64,000 nt of DNA from Palaemon carinicauda (Eukaryota; Arthropoda; Malacostraca; Decapoda; Palaemonidae), in assembly GCF_036898095.1 (NCBI RefSeq), contig NC_090759.1, positions 27,563,141-27,627,140 on the forward strand. The letters are read 5' to 3'. The position numbers and the translations under genes were made by a program. Under the pieces are notes generated by a model. That model was not told the DNA's origin. It did not search any database and saw nothing but the letters and a program-made list of their open reading frames with translations. Shown piece by piece: positions 62,865-64,000 of the stretch. Each line of letters begins with the position of its first letter. Position 1 is the stretch's first letter.

Positions 62865-64000
62865 TACAAACTTTTTCCTAGCTACACAAACCAGTGTCTT
62901 TTAAATAAGGAACATGTCTTTAACGAAGCTAGAATGGCCATCGAGGTTGTTAACGTCAATTGATGAGTGCGGACTAGAAGCTCCGCTCCTTCGTCCGTCA
63001 GAAACACATCACTTTTAACCTTCAGCTCAGGGCTGAGAGGGGTGGTTAAGGAGGAATGTTTAACTTTAAAGGACTCAGGTTTGAATAGCTAGTCAAAATA
63101 CAAGTCACTATTAAAATTTCGTTTTGTAAGATACTGTAGGGGGACTCACTGATTGGTTGGTTAGAACTGGGAGACTCCCCAGAACTGAACTACTGTAGTT
63201 TTTTATTTTTCCCTGGAAATTTCAATCTGTCTGCTCCCATACAGGAACAAAGGAGATGACTCCAGCAACCTTCTAACTGTCTTTCACTGGGATTGGTACA
63301 TGGTCAAATGCAGGATCCCTTCTTCCTAAGAGAATATTAGTCCCCGATTAATATACCTTGCGTATGATGATCAATAAGTTGGTATTAATTTCAACATCTT
63401 CCCCCCCCCCCCTCTTTAGGGAGAATGGGGAAGATACTTCTTTAGAATGTATGGAATGGAGCACAGAAGGGTAGCTTACAAGCATCAAGCCAGATCCAGC
63501 GAGTGATGATTTGATCAATTTGTCCCCAAGAGAGGGGCCAGAAAAATGAAGAGTAGCCAGTCATTCTACCTTTCATTCCAGACTTACATCTATGCTTCCT
63601 GTTCTGTGTGGGAGCTGGACTGGCTATAAAACTACTTGAGCAGCTATCATGGGATCAAGCATGAAATGTGTCAAGGGACATATGAGTATACAGTACTCAT
63701 GTAGGTAAAAGGCCATGAAGGTCTGACATTTCCAAAACCCATCCTTCAACACCTGGCCAACTGAAAGATTCCTCCTGAAGGCTAATGCCCCTGACTTTGT
63801 GAGCTCTGGCCGTAGCTGGTACCTTGCCCCTCTCAGCGGTAGAGACATACACTTTAGGGATCATTTCACAAAGCCAAAAAGAGATCTTCTTCCTTGACAC
63901 CTCTTATTTGGTCCTTCCAATGGTGAGGTTGAGTCACTAGCACTCAGGAGACCACCTTCCACACCTGCGCATGGGTGACTAAATAATAGAGACCGTGCAA
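62865..64000 (-). mobile_element. DIRS1-like element E5, 3-prime end, runs off the window
   Basis: The terminal sequence at 62870-63107 has inverted outer pieces (TTTTTCCTAGCTACACAAACC versus GGTTTGAATAGCTAGTCAAAA), consistent with a terminal repeat plus internal complementary region. A recombinase fragment begins at 63624. The element continues beyond 64000 and may contribute more coding there. Confidence 0.65.
63624..63900 (-). pseudogene. E5 tyrosine recombinase, C-terminal fragment
   Basis: ARAHKVRGISLQ (H-x-x-R box) is in one frame, and RRNLSVGQVLKDGFWKCQTF, MAFYLHEY (Tyr region) and LDPMIAAQVVL are in another. Together they match the E1 recombinase C-terminus (NFSVTQVLQAGVWKRQTTFT). 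A frameshift separates the two boxes. Confidence 0.82.

Overview
This is animal genomic DNA, most likely from a decapod crustacean. It is AT-rich and intron-dominated, and it is packed with DIRS1-like tyrosine-recombinase retrotransposons, non-LTR elements, pogo/Tigger-like and piggyBac-like DNA elements and microsatellites. The decapod assignment is an inference from the abundance of DIRS elements and the repeat style. I see no bacterial operon, CRISPR array or rRNA gene.

The only host gene I can support is a minus-strand, phase-consistent series of ten exons between 52979 and 1578. It encodes the middle and C-terminal part (1,006 codons) of a PLEKHM2/SKIP-like protein, the adaptor that links lysosomal ARL8 to kinesin-1. 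The N-terminal RUN-domain exons are not in the window and should lie beyond 64000. The last residues probably lie below position 1. Its introns are long (16.7, 12.9, 9.8, 4.8 and 2.7 kb) and hold almost everything else.

Layout from left to right: 200-1450, a dead non-LTR element. 1578-1697, the most C-terminal exon seen. 4.1-9.6 kb, a decayed DIRS element (E4) broken by a SINE. 9960-18356, the best-preserved DIRS element (E1), with fused Gag-RT, RNase H and tyrosine recombinase. 18.4-22.1 kb, three exons. 23.15-27.18 kb, a 40-bp minisatellite with higher-order structure. 27.2-31 kb, SINEs and decayed DIRS sequence. 31.9-37.8 kb, two exons with a pogo-like element between them. 38.1-46.4 kb, a LINE split by DIRS element E2 (39102-45474), with a SINE on its 5-prime side. 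47.5-49.7 kb, a solo DIRS end, an RTE-like fragment carrying a piggyBac-like MITE, and a DIRS ORF1 remnant. 50.7-53 kb, four exons. 54057-60709, DIRS element E3. 60728-62862, a Tigger-like element. 62.87 kb to the end, part of another DIRS element (E5).

All recognisable DIRS coding remnants lie on the minus strand, the same sense as the host gene. Three elements (E1, E2, E3) keep the full DIRS architecture: inverted terminal repeats with cores of about 156 bp, and an internal complementary region that reproduces the junction of the two outer ends. None looks fully functional. E1 is closest and carries a 37-bp duplication inside its reverse transcriptase. The most unusual feature is E1 ORF1, which encodes Arg/Ser/Pro-rich repeats from several tandem arrays. 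Two of these have non-triplet units (26 and 16 bp) that stay open in several frames, so the array length sets the reading frame of the downstream Gag-RT.
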